The notes beneath the pieces are model-generated. The model was not told where the DNA came from, did not search any database, and saw nothing but the letters and a program-made list of their open reading frames with translations. From contig CANROW010000008.1 of NCBI GenBank assembly GCA_947632345.1, positions 1 to 53,049 of the forward strand: DNA of 53,049 nt. The letters are read 5' to 3'. Origin of the DNA: an uncultured Bacilli bacterium. GTDB taxonomy: Bacteria > Bacillota_I > Bacilli_A > RF39 > UBA660. Positions 35,707-44,155 of the stretch are shown piece after piece (position 1 is the first letter of the stretch; every line of letters starts with the position of its first letter). The position numbers and the translations under genes are program-made.

Positions 35707-36903
35707 CTAGACTTTGATACGCATCATCGAATAAGGTTCAATGGCAAAGGGTATGTTAACAGCAATCTTGATTATTTCTTCAGGATGACGAGCGACATCA
35801 ATTGTTTCCATATCTTCATTATACATCTTATCAATTGTAAATGTATAAGTATTTCCACTTGGCGTAAAAATTTCCACTTCATCGCCTACTTTAAAGTAGT
35901 TGCGCTCATAGAGAGTTAAAATCTTTTTCTCTTCGTCATAGCTATCAATAAGTCCTAAAAAATCTTGATTAGACAATTCTTGACGACCAGTATAGTATTG
36001 ATCTGTATGATCAGCTCTTTTATTTAAATAATGACTACTCGTTTCACGATTAGCTACTCGATCTAGAATATGATATTGTTCTTCTAAATATTCATCATTT
36101 TTACCATTTCCGTAATAGAAATCAATTATTTTGCGATAAGTACCGATGACTGTCGCTAGATAATACAATGATCGCATTCTTCCTTCCACTTTTAAACTAG
36201 TGACTCCAACATCAATTAGCTCTTTGATATGCCGTGACAAATTCAAATCTTTAGTGGCCATTGTGAACTTCACATCGCTATCATCCTCTTCAAGATTATA
36301 GGCAAAACGGCAAACTTGGGCACATCCGCCCCGATTAGAATCACGATTGGTCACATAATTTGATAGACAACAACGTCCACTATAAAAGGTACACATCGCA
36401 CCGTGGACAAATACTTCGACATCCACACCAACTTCATCAATTATTTCTTTCATTTCTGGCAAGGAAACTTCTCTAGCTAAGACTACTCTCTTTATTCCCT
36501 GCTCTTTAAAAAAGCGCACAGTATCTTTATTAGTCGTTGAATTTTGAGTGCTCAAATGAGCTTCAACATTGGGATATTTTTTGACTATATAACTTATGAT
36601 GAAAGGATCACTAATGATAAAAGCATCAATACCACATTTGACCACCTCATCAATATATTCTTCTAATCCCTCTAAGTCCTCATCATGAAAGACAATATTC
36701 AAAGTCAAATAGACCTTTTTATTGAGCTTATGGGCAAATTCACAAGCCTCTTTTATCTCCTCAATTCCAAAATTAGAAGCATTAGCTCGTAAACTATATT
36801 TTTTTCCACCAAAGTAAACAGCATCAGCTCCATATAACAAATTGACTTTTAAGCGCTCTAAATCGCCTGCTGGAGCTAATAATTCAATTCTTTTATTTAT
36901 CAT
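35707..36903 (-). CDS. trhP2: TrhP2 (YrrO-like), U32 peptidase-family tRNA hydroxylation protein
   Basis: Although called peptidase U32, YrrO-type proteins act in prephenate-dependent formation of 5-hydroxyuridine at tRNA position 34. The 398 residues contain the family core: LLAPAGDLERLKV, the metal/Fe-S Cys cluster (GAMCTFYSGRCCLSNY ... GGCAQVCR) and SLKVEGRMRS. A C-terminal beta-barrel segment ends at MMRIKV. It overlaps the end of trhP1 by 11 bp, indicating coupled translation. The order matches B. subtilis yrrN-yrrO. Confidence 0.9.
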   Translation of the reverse strand: MINKRIELLAPAGDLERLKVNLLYGADAVYFGGKKYSLRANASNFGIEEIKEACEFAHKLNKKVYLTLNIVFHDEDLEGLEEYIDEVVKCGIDAFIISDPFIISYIVKKYPNVEAHLSTQNSTTNKDTVRFFKEQGIKRVVLAREVSLPEMKEIIDEVGVDVEVFVHGAMCTFYSGRCCLSNYVTNRDSNRGGCAQVCRFAYNLEEDDSDVKFTMATKDLNLSRHIKELIDVGVTSLKVEGRMRSLYYLATVIGTYRKIIDFYYGNGKNDEYLEEQYHILDRVANRETSSHYLNKRADHTDQYYTGRQELSNQDFLGLIDSYDEEKKILTLYERNYFKVGDEVEIFTPSGNTYTFTIDKMYNEDMETIDVARHPEEIIKIAVNIPFAIEPYSMMRIKV

Positions 36904-37753
36904 TCTTTTTCACCATAAAGATAGTTTTTTTAAAGAAAAAATTAGTATTATTACCAATTAAATCTTCTATTTGACCAACAACCCTTTCCTCTCTATTAGT
37001 AAATAGTTCTTTGACCAAAGGAATTAATTTTTCAGCAATATCTTCCTGCACTAGCTCATCTGAAAAAACTATGTAGTCGACAGCACTATTGGTGACAAGA
37101 CATGTTCCATTGACAAATTCGCTATTTAAAAAAGTTGTCCCCGCTGAATCTTCCTTGACAAAGAACCGATTGCTATCATCATATATCGTACATACTTCAT
37201 TATTATATATTTGATTATGAATGACATAATGATTAGTTAGCAATGTTCTTCGACTATGCGCCATTATTGGATACCCATAAGCAAACGCTAACAATTTCAT
37301 ATCTGTTTTACTCTTTATTTCATTTATCTCTTCGAGAGTTATCTCGGTTGATAAAAAAGCATAGTTAACACCTAAATCGTGATAATAATTACAAGTGTTA
37401 TAATTAGTTACCATATGGGTTTGATTCCAGACCAAGTCAAGGTTTAAATGTCTTTTATTCCGCAAATATAGAATTGATAAGTCATAAAAGAGAACGCCTT
37501 TAATACTAATTTTTTCTAGTTCACACAAACAGTTTTCTACTCGTTCCAATTCATCGTTATAAAAGTTTTTATTCATGCTGACAAAAATTTCTAAATTTGG
37601 ATACTTTTTGGTCAAGTTACTGATCTCTTCTACCGTCAATTTGACATCAAAATTAACTGACATATCTTTTAAACCAATGATTAATCCATCACAACCACAT
37701 TTTATATATTTATCTATTTTTTCACGTTTTTTAGGAACAACTAATAACTTCAT
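36893..37753 (-). CDS. trhP1: TrhP1 (YrrN-like), U32-family partner protein
   Basis: This 286-residue U32-related protein lacks the Cys cluster of its partner, as YrrN does. The TIM-barrel start (KLLVVPKKREKIDKYI, CDGLIIGL) and the N-Q-T-H segment with MVTNYNT are visible, as is AYGYPIMAHSRR. Its job is expected to be with TrhP2 in tRNA wobble hydroxylation. The ATG at 37753 follows GAGGTGG; the track TTG is upstream of it. It begins a three-gene unit (trhP1-trhP2-dgt) after the trmR terminator. Confidence 0.85.
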   Translation of the reverse strand: MKLLVVPKKREKIDKYIKCGCDGLIIGLKDMSVNFDVKLTVEEISNLTKKYPNLEIFVSMNKNFYNDELERVENCLCELEKISIKGVLFYDLSILYLRNKRHLNLDLVWNQTHMVTNYNTCNYYHDLGVNYAFLSTEITLEEINEIKSKTDMKLLAFAYGYPIMAHSRRTLLTNHYVIHNQIYNNEVCTIYDDSNRFFVKEDSAGTTFLNSEFVNGTCLVTNSAVDYIVFSDELVQEDIAEKLIPLVKELFTNREERVVGQIEDLIGNNTNFFFKKTIFMVKKNDK

Positions 37754-37779
37754 AATCCACCTCAAACAAATACAGTACT

Positions 37780-37788
37780 ATTATATCA
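37780..37788 (-). promoter_or_regulatory. Extended -10 promoter for trhP1-trhP2-dgt
   Basis: TGATATAAT on the minus strand, between the trmR terminator and the trhP1 start; no clear -35. Confidence 0.45.
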
Positions 37789-37793
37789 TAATC

Positions 37794-37816
37794 AAAAAAA
37801 GAAGGCTATTGCCTCC
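37794..37816 (-). terminator. trmR terminator
   Basis: GGAGGC and GCCTTC pair over AATA at the trmR stop, then seven T on the minus strand. Confidence 0.7.
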
Positions 37817-38417
37817 TCGTTGATACCGCTACTCCATCGCCAATGTCATCATAAAATTTTGTTTCATATTCTTCATTATCTTTTAAGAACTGACGATATT
37901 CTTTAATTTTACGAACCAGACCGCGCAAATTGTGACTCTTAATCTCTGATAGTTCTTTATCAACATATCCGTGAAATTTCATATTATCAGTTATGATAAA
38001 ACCATCTTGGGTCAATAATTTTTCAAATTTTTCAAAAAAACGCTGATTCTGTCCTTTGGCCGCATCGATGAAAATTAAATCAAATTCTTCATCCAATTTT
38101 ATCTCTAAAGCATCATTAAAAAGAATTGTAATGCGATCTTCTAAATCAAATTTCTTGATGTTTTTGACCGCTTCTAAATAACGAGCTTCATCTCTTTCAA
38201 CCGTTGTAATTTTTAGTTTAGGATTAGCAAGGGCCATTGATATTGCCGAAAAGCCAATTGCGGTTCCAATCTCTAAAACATTATTGATTTGATGTTTAAT
38301 GACAAAAGTAGTCAAAAAATCAATTCCCTCATCATTCATGATGGGAACATCATTTTCTTTAGCATAAATTTTTATTTCACGCATTTGCGTATATTGGTTA
38401 TCTATCATCCGAGCCAT
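37806..38417 (-). CDS. trmR: TrmR (YrrM-like), tRNA 5-hydroxyuridine methyltransferase
   Basis: TrmR methylates 5-hydroxyuridine-34 to 5-methoxyuridine using SAM. The 203 residues have the class I SAM fold of the O-methyltransferase family: VLEIGTAIGFSAISMA (SAM loop), TTVERDEARY, DLIFIDAAKGQ and ITDNMKFHGYV. It overlaps the mltG stop by 13 bp. With trhP1 and trhP2 next to it, the full mo5U34 route is encoded in one place. Confidence 0.9.
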   Translation of the reverse strand: MARMIDNQYTQMREIKIYAKENDVPIMNDEGIDFLTTFVIKHQINNVLEIGTAIGFSAISMALANPKLKITTVERDEARYLEAVKNIKKFDLEDRITILFNDALEIKLDEEFDLIFIDAAKGQNQRFFEKFEKLLTQDGFIITDNMKFHGYVDKELSEIKSHNLRGLVRKIKEYRQFLKDNEEYETKFYDDIGDGVAVSTRRQ

Positions 38418-39484
38418 AGTCCATCCTTCTTTAATTTATTTATTTGCGCTAAATGTTCGCTGTAAGTTTTCATAAAGTACATAAGTCCATTTTTATCAGC
38501 TACAAAATAGTAAAAATCGGTCTCAATCGGTTCTAAAACAGCCTTTATAGAAGTTTCACTGACATTAGATATTGGACCAACTGGCAATTTACCAGCCATT
38601 GAAGATACGCGCGTATTATATGGATTGACATCATTTAACTGTGCTGTAGTAAGACGAGTACTACCATCCATATCAATTTTAGAGCCATAATACGCTGTAA
38701 CATCACTTCCAAGCGACATCTTTGTTTTTAAACGATTCAAAAAGACGCTGGCAATCTTATTCCGATAATCCACTTTAGGTGCTTCTTGTTCAACCATAGA
38801 TGCTAGAGTCAGAATCTCATGAACATTATAACTACTACTATTTATTTGTGTCTCATATTTAGCTAACACTTTTTCCGTCTCATCTAACATAGTCTTAAAT
38901 ATATCTCTAACAGTGACATCTTTGTTTTTAAAATTATAAGTATTTGGATATAAATACCCCTCCAAAGAATAATAAATATCTGGATTCTTTATCGCATCAG
39001 TTATGAACCAATAATTGGCGATTAGCTCATCTAGATAAGACTCATCTTTTAATAGCGCAAAAACATCATCCTCATTATTATTAGTTCTCTTTGCAATAAT
39101 ACTTGCCACTCTGCGCATAGTAATACCTTCATTAAAAGTAATAGATATCTCATCAGGATTATAACTATTTCCTTTTTCTAAGACATCAATAATTTTCTTA
39201 AGATCCATATTTTTAGATAATTCATAAGTCGTTGCTTTCAACGTGTCCACATCATATATCTTACAATAGAAATAGAAGAAATTTGCATTTCGAATGAGAC
39301 CTTGTTCTTCAAGCATATTTCCTATCTGTTTTACTGATGCACCACTAGGTATTATAACCATTATTTTGCTATTATCGTTCTTATCGATTGCTGTCAAATT
39401 ATAATTAAATAAGCAACAGACAATCACTACCATTATCGCTGTGGAAAAGAACAAAACCATAGCTATATTTCTCAACATCTTCAT
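38405..39484 (-). CDS. mltG: MltG, endolytic murein transglycosylase
   Basis: MltG cuts nascent glycan strands at the membrane and so sets their length. The 359-residue protein has one N-terminal helix (IAMVLFFSTAIMVVIVCCLF), a LysM-like region, and the YceG catalytic domain with the essential Glu in LASMVEQEA, plus YLYPNTYNF and DVNPYNTRV. No good Shine-Dalgarno precedes either ATG, and a stem-loop lies between yrzB and this gene, so translation may depend on coupling or be low. Confidence 0.95.
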   Translation of the reverse strand: MKMLRNIAMVLFFSTAIMVVIVCCLFNYNLTAIDKNDNSKIMVIIPSGASVKQIGNMLEEQGLIRNANFFYFYCKIYDVDTLKATTYELSKNMDLKKIIDVLEKGNSYNPDEISITFNEGITMRRVASIIAKRTNNNEDDVFALLKDESYLDELIANYWFITDAIKNPDIYYSLEGYLYPNTYNFKNKDVTVRDIFKTMLDETEKVLAKYETQINSSSYNVHEILTLASMVEQEAPKVDYRNKIASVFLNRLKTKMSLGSDVTAYYGSKIDMDGSTRLTTAQLNDVNPYNTRVSSMAGKLPVGPISNVSETSIKAVLEPIETDFYYFVADKNGLMYFMKTYSEHLAQINKLKKDGLWLG

Positions 39485-39508
39485 ACTGCTAACAAATAAC
39501 GAGCATTT

Positions 39509-39811
39509 TTATTGCTCGTTTGTCCCTTCATTATTAGGAGTTGTTTTTTTTCTTATCTCCTCTTGCAACGTATTCAATATTGTCTCAATAATTTTCCATT
39601 CTTGTTCTGTTTCAATTGGATCTAGCTTTGGATTTTCTTGTTTTGGATCATATATTGAAGCAAAAACTTGAATATTACCAGCTTCATCCCTAGTGTTATC
39701 AGTATAAACAATATAACTCTTGTTAGTCTCTTCAGAATCAAATGTGAATAGAATATCACAAACAATTTCTCTTCCTTCTTCATTAATTACTTTAAAAGTG
39801 TTATTTTCCAT
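39509..39811 (-). CDS. yrzB: DUF1292 protein (YrzB-like)
   Basis: This 100-residue acidic protein matches the DUF1292 family (FKVINEEGREIVCDILFTFDSEETNKSYIVYTD), found between ruvX and mltG in Firmicutes. Its molecular role is unknown. The start follows AAAGGAG. An inverted repeat (AACGAGCA/TGCTCGTT) covers its stop codon and may reduce read-through to mltG. Confidence 0.88.
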   Translation of the reverse strand: MENNTFKVINEEGREIVCDILFTFDSEETNKSYIVYTDNTRDEAGNIQVFASIYDPKQENPKLDPIETEQEWKIIETILNTLQEEIRKKTTPNNEGTNEQ

Positions 39812-39825
39812 ATCATTAATCTCCT

Positions 39826-40239
39826 TTATTTATTCTTATCTAAATATGATTGCAAAATTATTGTTGCAGCCATACTATCTATAACTTTTTTTCTTTTTTT
39901 CCGCGATGTATCATTATTGATCAGTAGATTTTCGGCCTGTTTAGTCGTCAAACGTTCATCTTGCAAGTAAACAGGAATATGCATTCTATCTTCTAACATC
40001 TCTTTGAAGTGAAATGACAACTCACCTTTTGGGCCAATTGTATTATTCATATTTTTGGGTAATCCTAAGACAATGGCTTCAATTTGTTTTTCTTTGACAA
40101 CGCTTTCTACTTCAGCGATAAGACCTTCATATTCTTCATCATGTCTAATTATTTTATAGCTTGAGGCAATTATTCCTAATGAATCACTGATAGCCATTCC
40201 CAATGTTCGGCTACCTAAATCTAATCCTAAATACCGCAT
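39826..40239 (-). CDS. ruvX: RuvX/YqgF, RNase H-like nuclease
   Basis: YqgF (RuvX) is an RNase H-fold nuclease implicated in pre-16S rRNA processing and in Holliday junction resolution. The 137 residues contain the first acidic motif GLDLGSRTLG, VLGLPKNMN, and the C-terminal DERLTT and IDSMAA. Its ATG overlaps the ireB stop (TAATG), so translation is coupled. Confidence 0.93.
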   Translation of the reverse strand: MRYLGLDLGSRTLGMAISDSLGIIASSYKIIRHDEEYEGLIAEVESVVKEKQIEAIVLGLPKNMNNTIGPKGELSFHFKEMLEDRMHIPVYLQDERLTTKQAENLLINNDTSRKKRKKVIDSMAATIILQSYLDKNK

Positions 40240-40487
40240 TAATCCTTATTCATATAATCCCGAAGCAAAACTTCAATAATTTTATTTCTTTCAAGACTGG
40301 TCATTTTCTTACGCGCTTCGCGATGGGAAGAAATATACCCAGGATCACCACTCATTATATAACCGATTAACTGATTGATGGGATTATATCCTCGTTCCTC
40401 TAAAGCATCATAGACATCGTTTAGCGTTTCTCTAATCAACCTATCTTCGAACTCTTCAACATTGTAAACTGTAGTCTCATCTGCCAT
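40239..40487 (-). CDS. ireB: IreB-family regulatory phosphoprotein (UPF0297, YrzL)
   Basis: IreB-family proteins are small substrates of the PASTA kinase IreK in enterococci and influence cephalosporin resistance. The ATG at 40487 after GAGGTGAT gives MADETTVYNVEEF, 82 residues, so the extra track codons are dropped. The family core (RETLNDVYDALEERGYNPINQ, then GYIMSGDPGYISSH) is intact. Thr residues near the N-terminus could be the phosphosite. It opens the ireB-ruvX-yrzB-mltG-trmR operon. Confidence 0.95.
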   Translation of the reverse strand: MADETTVYNVEEFEDRLIRETLNDVYDALEERGYNPINQLIGYIMSGDPGYISSHREARKKMTSLERNKIIEVLLRDYMNKD

Positions 40488-40517
40488 TGCTATCACCTCA
40501 ACTATCATCTCACTATC

Positions 40518-40546
40518 ATTTTAACATCTTTTCTTTTAGATATCAA
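40518..40546 (-). promoter_or_regulatory. ireB operon promoter
   Basis: TTGATA, 17 nt, TAAAAT on the minus strand. Confidence 0.65.
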
Positions 40547-40557
40547 CAAAAAGGTTT

Positions 40558-41694
40558 TTAAAACTGATGTTGAAACATCAAGAAAATCAAGAACGCAATG
40601 AGAATAATTGTAATAATACAACCATTAATTTTTTCAGATAGTGTGCTCTTATACTTTATTCCCAATCCCATAGTCGATGTAATACCAGCAACTAATCCAC
40701 CGATATGAGCAAAATTATCAATTCCTGTGGACATAAATCCTATAATTAAATTTAAAACGATCAAAGGAATGATTTGACTTTGCATAACGCCACCTAGATA
40801 AACCCGATAATGATAACCAAAGTATAGTAATGCCCCTAGTAAACCAAAAATAGCTCCACTGGCACCTACTCCTAAAAAGTTACCATTGTTTAAAGCAACG
40901 GATAATAAATTTCCAACTATACCACTTATCAAATAAACAGCTACATATTTAGTTCTTCCCAAGAAGCCTTCCAATTGTTTACCTATTACGTATAAGGCAT
41001 ACATATTGAATCCTAAATGTAAAATATTGGCGTGTAAAAACATTCCTGTAAATAGACGATAAAATTCGTGAAATTTGATGACCCCGATATTCCAAACAGC
41101 AAATGTTGACGTAACACCCGCAAAAAACATTTGACAGAAGAAAACCAAAACATTGATAGCTATTAAAACATAGGTGACATAAGGAACTTTTGGTTTAAAA
41201 ACATCATTGACCATTTGGGCATCCTTCTTATTTTTACGATTGATATCAGACGTTATTTTCATAAATAAACGCATTCCATCTTCACTAAATTTTAATTTTT
41301 TAGAGATATCAGGAAAAACTTCTTCGACAAAATCATATTTTTTGATATCATCAGTATCATACAAATAAACGGAATCAATGCCATCAACTTTTTCTAATTT
41401 GACATTATCACCAAGATCCGTAAAAATACTTAGAACTTTCATATCAAATGACAAAGTCTTTTTCTTAATTTTTTTAACAACCCGTTTTGTTTTAAACGTA
41501 TCAAAATCTAATTGTTCATTGTTGTGAACGTGTCCTGATACAATACGAATAATTTTGTATTCACTCTTTAAATTTTCCAACCAAATCTCATCTTCAGCAC
41601 CTTGAAGAATAATCGGATTATAATCTTGTTCCGTTATAAAGTAATGAAGTAGTTTCATGACTATTTCATTTTTTCTATCGATCAATTCCTCCAT
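40558..41694 (-). CDS. gluP: Rhomboid intramembrane serine protease (GluP/YqgP-like)
   Basis: This 378-residue protein has a cytosolic N-terminal domain of about 170 residues and a rhomboid core with about seven helices. The catalytic Ser is in GVGASGAIFGL and the His in FAHIGGLVAG. The motif H-x3-H-x3-N (HANILHLGFNMYAL) is present. In B. subtilis YqgP cleaves membrane proteins and supports quality control with FtsH. ATG at 41694 follows GGAGGG. It is separate from the ireB operon. Confidence 0.92.
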   Translation of the reverse strand: MEELIDRKNEIVMKLLHYFITEQDYNPIILQGAEDEIWLENLKSEYKIIRIVSGHVHNNEQLDFDTFKTKRVVKKIKKKTLSFDMKVLSIFTDLGDNVKLEKVDGIDSVYLYDTDDIKKYDFVEEVFPDISKKLKFSEDGMRLFMKITSDINRKNKKDAQMVNDVFKPKVPYVTYVLIAINVLVFFCQMFFAGVTSTFAVWNIGVIKFHEFYRLFTGMFLHANILHLGFNMYALYVIGKQLEGFLGRTKYVAVYLISGIVGNLLSVALNNGNFLGVGASGAIFGLLGALLYFGYHYRVYLGGVMQSQIIPLIVLNLIIGFMSTGIDNFAHIGGLVAGITSTMGLGIKYKSTLSEKINGCIITIILIAFLIFLMFQHQF

Positions 41695-41751
41695 ACTATC
41701 CCTCCACATAAAATATATTATATAACATTTTTTATCAAAACGACACTACAA

Positions 41752-42636
41752 TTACTCTTCTTCAAGCATTTTTAAGTAATCTTTAAATTCTTTTGGTACA
41801 TCACTTTCAAAATATAGTTCTTTTTTAGTAATGGGATGAAGAAATCTAATACTTTTCGAATGAAGCATTTGTCCAAAAGAAGTAACTTTTTTGCTTTTGC
41901 CATAAATTGGATCATTAACAATGGGAAACCCAATATAACTCATATGCACTCTGATCTGATGGGTCCTACCCGTCTCCAATTTACATTCAATTAAGGTATT
42001 GTTTTTAAACCTTTTTAAAACGCGAAAATGCGTAATGGCATTCTTACTATTGACGTCAGTCACCATCATCTTTTGTCGGTTGTTGATATCACGACCAATT
42101 GGAGCATCAACTGTTCCGGTTTCGTGTTTGATAACGCCATCAACAATGGCAACATATATTCTCTCCACTTCTTTTTTCTTAATCATATCAGCAAGAAGTT
42201 CGTGGGTTTTATCATCTTTAGCGACAACTAATAAACCACTAGTATCCTTATCAATACGATGAACTATTCCTGGTCTAATCACATCATGCGATAAATTAAA
42301 TTTGTTCATCAAGGCATTGACTAAAGTACCAGAATAATTTCCTGGTGCTGGATGAACAACCATTCCACTAGGTTTGTTGATAATGAGCAAATACTCATCT
42401 TCATAAACAACATCTAAAGGAATGTCCTCACCTTTGATATCAATCGCGAAATCCAATGAATCATCAATGACTACTTCATCATCTAGATGTACTTTATAAC
42501 TACTATTAATCGCTTTACCATTGACCAAAATTTTTTCATTTTGAATCAAGCGCTGAATCTTGCTGCGGCTGATATCTAATTCTTCCGCCAAATAAGCATC
42601 AATTCGTATATTTTCCTTTTCGCATGTGACGTGCAT
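41752..42636 (-). CDS. rluD: RluD-like ribosomal large subunit pseudouridine synthase
   Basis: The 294-residue enzyme has an N-terminal S4 RNA-binding domain (RIDAYLAEELDISRSKIQRLI) and the RluA-type catalytic domain with the Asp in HRIDKDTSGLLVVAK. RTHQIRVHMSYIGFPI is also conserved. It probably modifies 23S rRNA. It overlaps lspA by 38 bp, as with B. subtilis lspA-ylyB, and has its own AGGAGTG. Confidence 0.94.
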   Translation of the reverse strand: MHVTCEKENIRIDAYLAEELDISRSKIQRLIQNEKILVNGKAINSSYKVHLDDEVVIDDSLDFAIDIKGEDIPLDVVYEDEYLLIINKPSGMVVHPAPGNYSGTLVNALMNKFNLSHDVIRPGIVHRIDKDTSGLLVVAKDDKTHELLADMIKKKEVERIYVAIVDGVIKHETGTVDAPIGRDINNRQKMMVTDVNSKNAITHFRVLKRFKNNTLIECKLETGRTHQIRVHMSYIGFPIVNDPIYGKSKKVTSFGQMLHSKSIRFLHPITKKELYFESDVPKEFKDYLKMLEEE

Positions 42637-43186
42637 TCAACTCACTCCTAACTACATCAATAACCATTAACACAATTCCTAATACAATTAATATATCAGC
42701 AATATTAAAAACGGGATAATCATATCCTAAAATATAAAAATTTAAGAAATCGGTAACATATCCATTAAAAACGCGATCAATCAAATTACCAATAATTCCT
42801 GATAATAAAAGGCCATAATACGTAATCGCCATTTTTTTTAACTCTTCTTCCTTTTTTATGAAGAAATATACCATAATGCCCACAAAGGCACTGATAATGG
42901 CTAAAAAAGTCACATTATTTGAAAATAATCCCCAGGCCCCACCAGTATTCTTAACATTTATTATATAGAAAAAATTAGGTATTATTTCAATACCACGATT
43001 AGGAACTACTCGAAAGATACCAATTTTACCACCTTCACTGACCATTTCTGATAGACAATGGGCACAGGAAGTTAAATTAAACTGGGAACGTACGACAAAT
43101 TTTGTAATCTGATCAAGAACAATTCCTATAATTGCAATTAAATATATGTAAATTCTACTTCTTCGCAAGTCATCCTTTTTTTCCAT
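42599..43186 (-). CDS. lspA: LspA, lipoprotein signal peptidase
   Basis: LspA removes the signal peptide of prolipoproteins at the lipobox. The 195-residue protein has four hydrophobic segments and the two catalytic Asp in GNLIDRVFNGYVTDF and FNIADILIVLG. NVKNTGGAWGLF is also typical. An insertion around residues 40-65 (SCAHCLSEMVSEGGKIGIF) is longer than in most LspA proteins. ATG at 43186 is used (MEKKDDLRR). The lipoprotein at 47.4 kb is a likely substrate. Confidence 0.95.
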   Translation of the reverse strand: MEKKDDLRRSRIYIYLIAIIGIVLDQITKFVVRSQFNLTSCAHCLSEMVSEGGKIGIFRVVPNRGIEIIPNFFYIINVKNTGGAWGLFSNNVTFLAIISAFVGIMVYFFIKKEEELKKMAITYYGLLLSGIIGNLIDRVFNGYVTDFLNFYILGYDYPVFNIADILIVLGIVLMVIDVVRSELNARHMRKGKYTN

Positions 43187-43235
43187 CCAATCACCAACAC
43201 ACATATTTTATCAAAAAAACATCTATTTGTACATA

Positions 43236-43258
43236 TAAAAAGAGAGTTAAACTCTCTC
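43236..43258 (-). terminator. ylmC terminator
   Basis: AGAGAGTT/AACTCTCT stem at the stop codon, then T's on the minus strand. Confidence 0.65.
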
Positions 43259-43486
43259 GTGCATATTTACTAGGATGACATCTTCTCCTATTTTCTTAAT
43301 ATTTTCCCATCGGATTTCCGAAGCCCCATTTTTAGAGGAAAAAGAAAAGCCTCTTTTATTCTCTTCAACGATTAAAGATATAATATTACCAGTTTGTTCA
43401 TCCATTTTAACATCGACAATATTACCAATATTCTTCCCATCAGCCATATTGATGAGCGTCTTATTTTGTAAATCTGATAAAAGCAT
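43247..43486 (-). CDS. ylmC: YlmC/YmxH-type PRC-barrel protein
   Basis: This 79-residue PRC-barrel protein matches the YlmC/YmxH family (LLSDLQNKTLINMADGKNIG ... RWENIKKIGEDVILV). The family is named for sporulation in Bacillus, but it occurs in non-sporulating Firmicutes too and its role is not clear. It starts after AGGTGAT with TATAAT upstream, and has its own terminator. Confidence 0.85.
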   Translation of the reverse strand: MLLSDLQNKTLINMADGKNIGNIVDVKMDEQTGNIISLIVEENKRGFSFSSKNGASEIRWENIKKIGEDVILVNMHERV

Positions 43487-43535
43487 TTTATCACCTAATA
43501 AATTATATTAAAAAAGAAAGAAATTCATTCTAAAT

Positions 43536-43567
43536 AAAAACTCGAATTTATAATGATTCGAGTTCAA
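43536..43567 (-). terminator. tRNA-Glu(CUC) terminator
   Basis: An inverted repeat built on ACTCGAAT/ATTCGAGT is followed on the minus strand by TTTTTATTT, just after the encoded CCA end. Confidence 0.75.
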
Positions 43568-43575
43568 TAAGCATT

Positions 43576-43652
43576 TGGTAGTCTGCACGGGTTTCGAACC
43601 CGTGAATGCCACCTTGAGAGGGTGGTGTGTTAAGCCACTTCACCAGCAGACC
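43576..43652 (-). tRNA. tRNA-Glu (anticodon CUC)
   Basis: A complete cloverleaf of 77 nt including encoded CCA. The acceptor arm is GGTCTGC/GCAGACT with a G-U first pair. The anticodon stem CCACC/GGTGG holds the loop CTCTCAA (anticodon CUC), and the T arm is ACGGG-TTCGAAA-CCCGT. It resembles the tRNA-Glu at the window end in the D arm and flanks. It reads GAG. Confidence 0.93.
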
Positions 43653-43678
43653 ACATATAAATGTCACAAGACATAAAT

Positions 43679-43706
43679 ATTATACCATTAAATATTGTTT
43701 TTTCAA
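43679..43706 (-). promoter_or_regulatory. tRNA-Glu(CUC) promoter
   Basis: TTGAAA, 16 nt, TATAAT on the minus strand. Confidence 0.6.
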
Positions 43707-43756
43707 TAATTAAATTAATAAATTTTAAAATGTGCTACAATGAAGATGGTGATGAT

Positions 43757-44143
43757 ATGGATAAAAATAAAGAATTAATTCTTGATGTTTTAAAAAAATT
43801 AGACAAATCATCTTTTCGCAGTAGTTTTCATCTCAAACAAAGGGATTTATTATACATTGAAGAAAAAGGTTTAGATGAAATAAAGAAACACGCTTATGAC
43901 TTCATCAATACTCGTTTAGCTCCTAAGGCTATTTCTAATGATGGCAAACAAACACCAATGCGTGGTCATCCCGTCTTTATCGCCCAACACGCAACCGCAA
44001 CTTGTTGTCGGGGGTGTCTATATAAGTGGCACCACATTTCCAAAGATAAAGCTTTAAGTGATAATGAAGTAAATTATGTTGTTAGTATAATTATGACTTG
44101 GATAAAAAAAGAAGTTAAAAAAAACAACTCAAATAGAAATTGA
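43757..44143 (+). CDS. DUF4186 family protein
   Basis: This 128-residue protein carries the DUF4186 signature HPVFIAQHATATCCRGCLYKWHHI, with clustered Cys and His that could bind metal. Its function is unknown. The ATG at 43757 after GGTGAT is chosen; the track ORF starts upstream of TACAAT, the likely -10. The protein ends in a Lys/Asn-rich tail inside the terminator stem. Confidence 0.85.
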   Translation: MDKNKELILDVLKKLDKSSFRSSFHLKQRDLLYIEEKGLDEIKKHAYDFINTRLAPKAISNDGKQTPMRGHPVFIAQHATATCCRGCLYKWHHISKDKALSDNEVNYVVSIIMTWIKKEVKKNNSNRN

Positions 44144-44155
44144 GTTGTCTTTTTA
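44124..44155 (+). terminator. Shared terminator of the DUF4186 and SPFH genes
   Basis: ACAACTCAA/TTGAGTTGT stem that includes the DUF4186 stop codon, then CTTTTTATT. Confidence 0.8.

Noticed and set aside
40550-40582. Hairpin GATGTT/AACATC near the rhomboid gene end as a terminator
   Set aside because: The stem is only 6 bp and the T tract is interrupted, so I could not support it as a feature.
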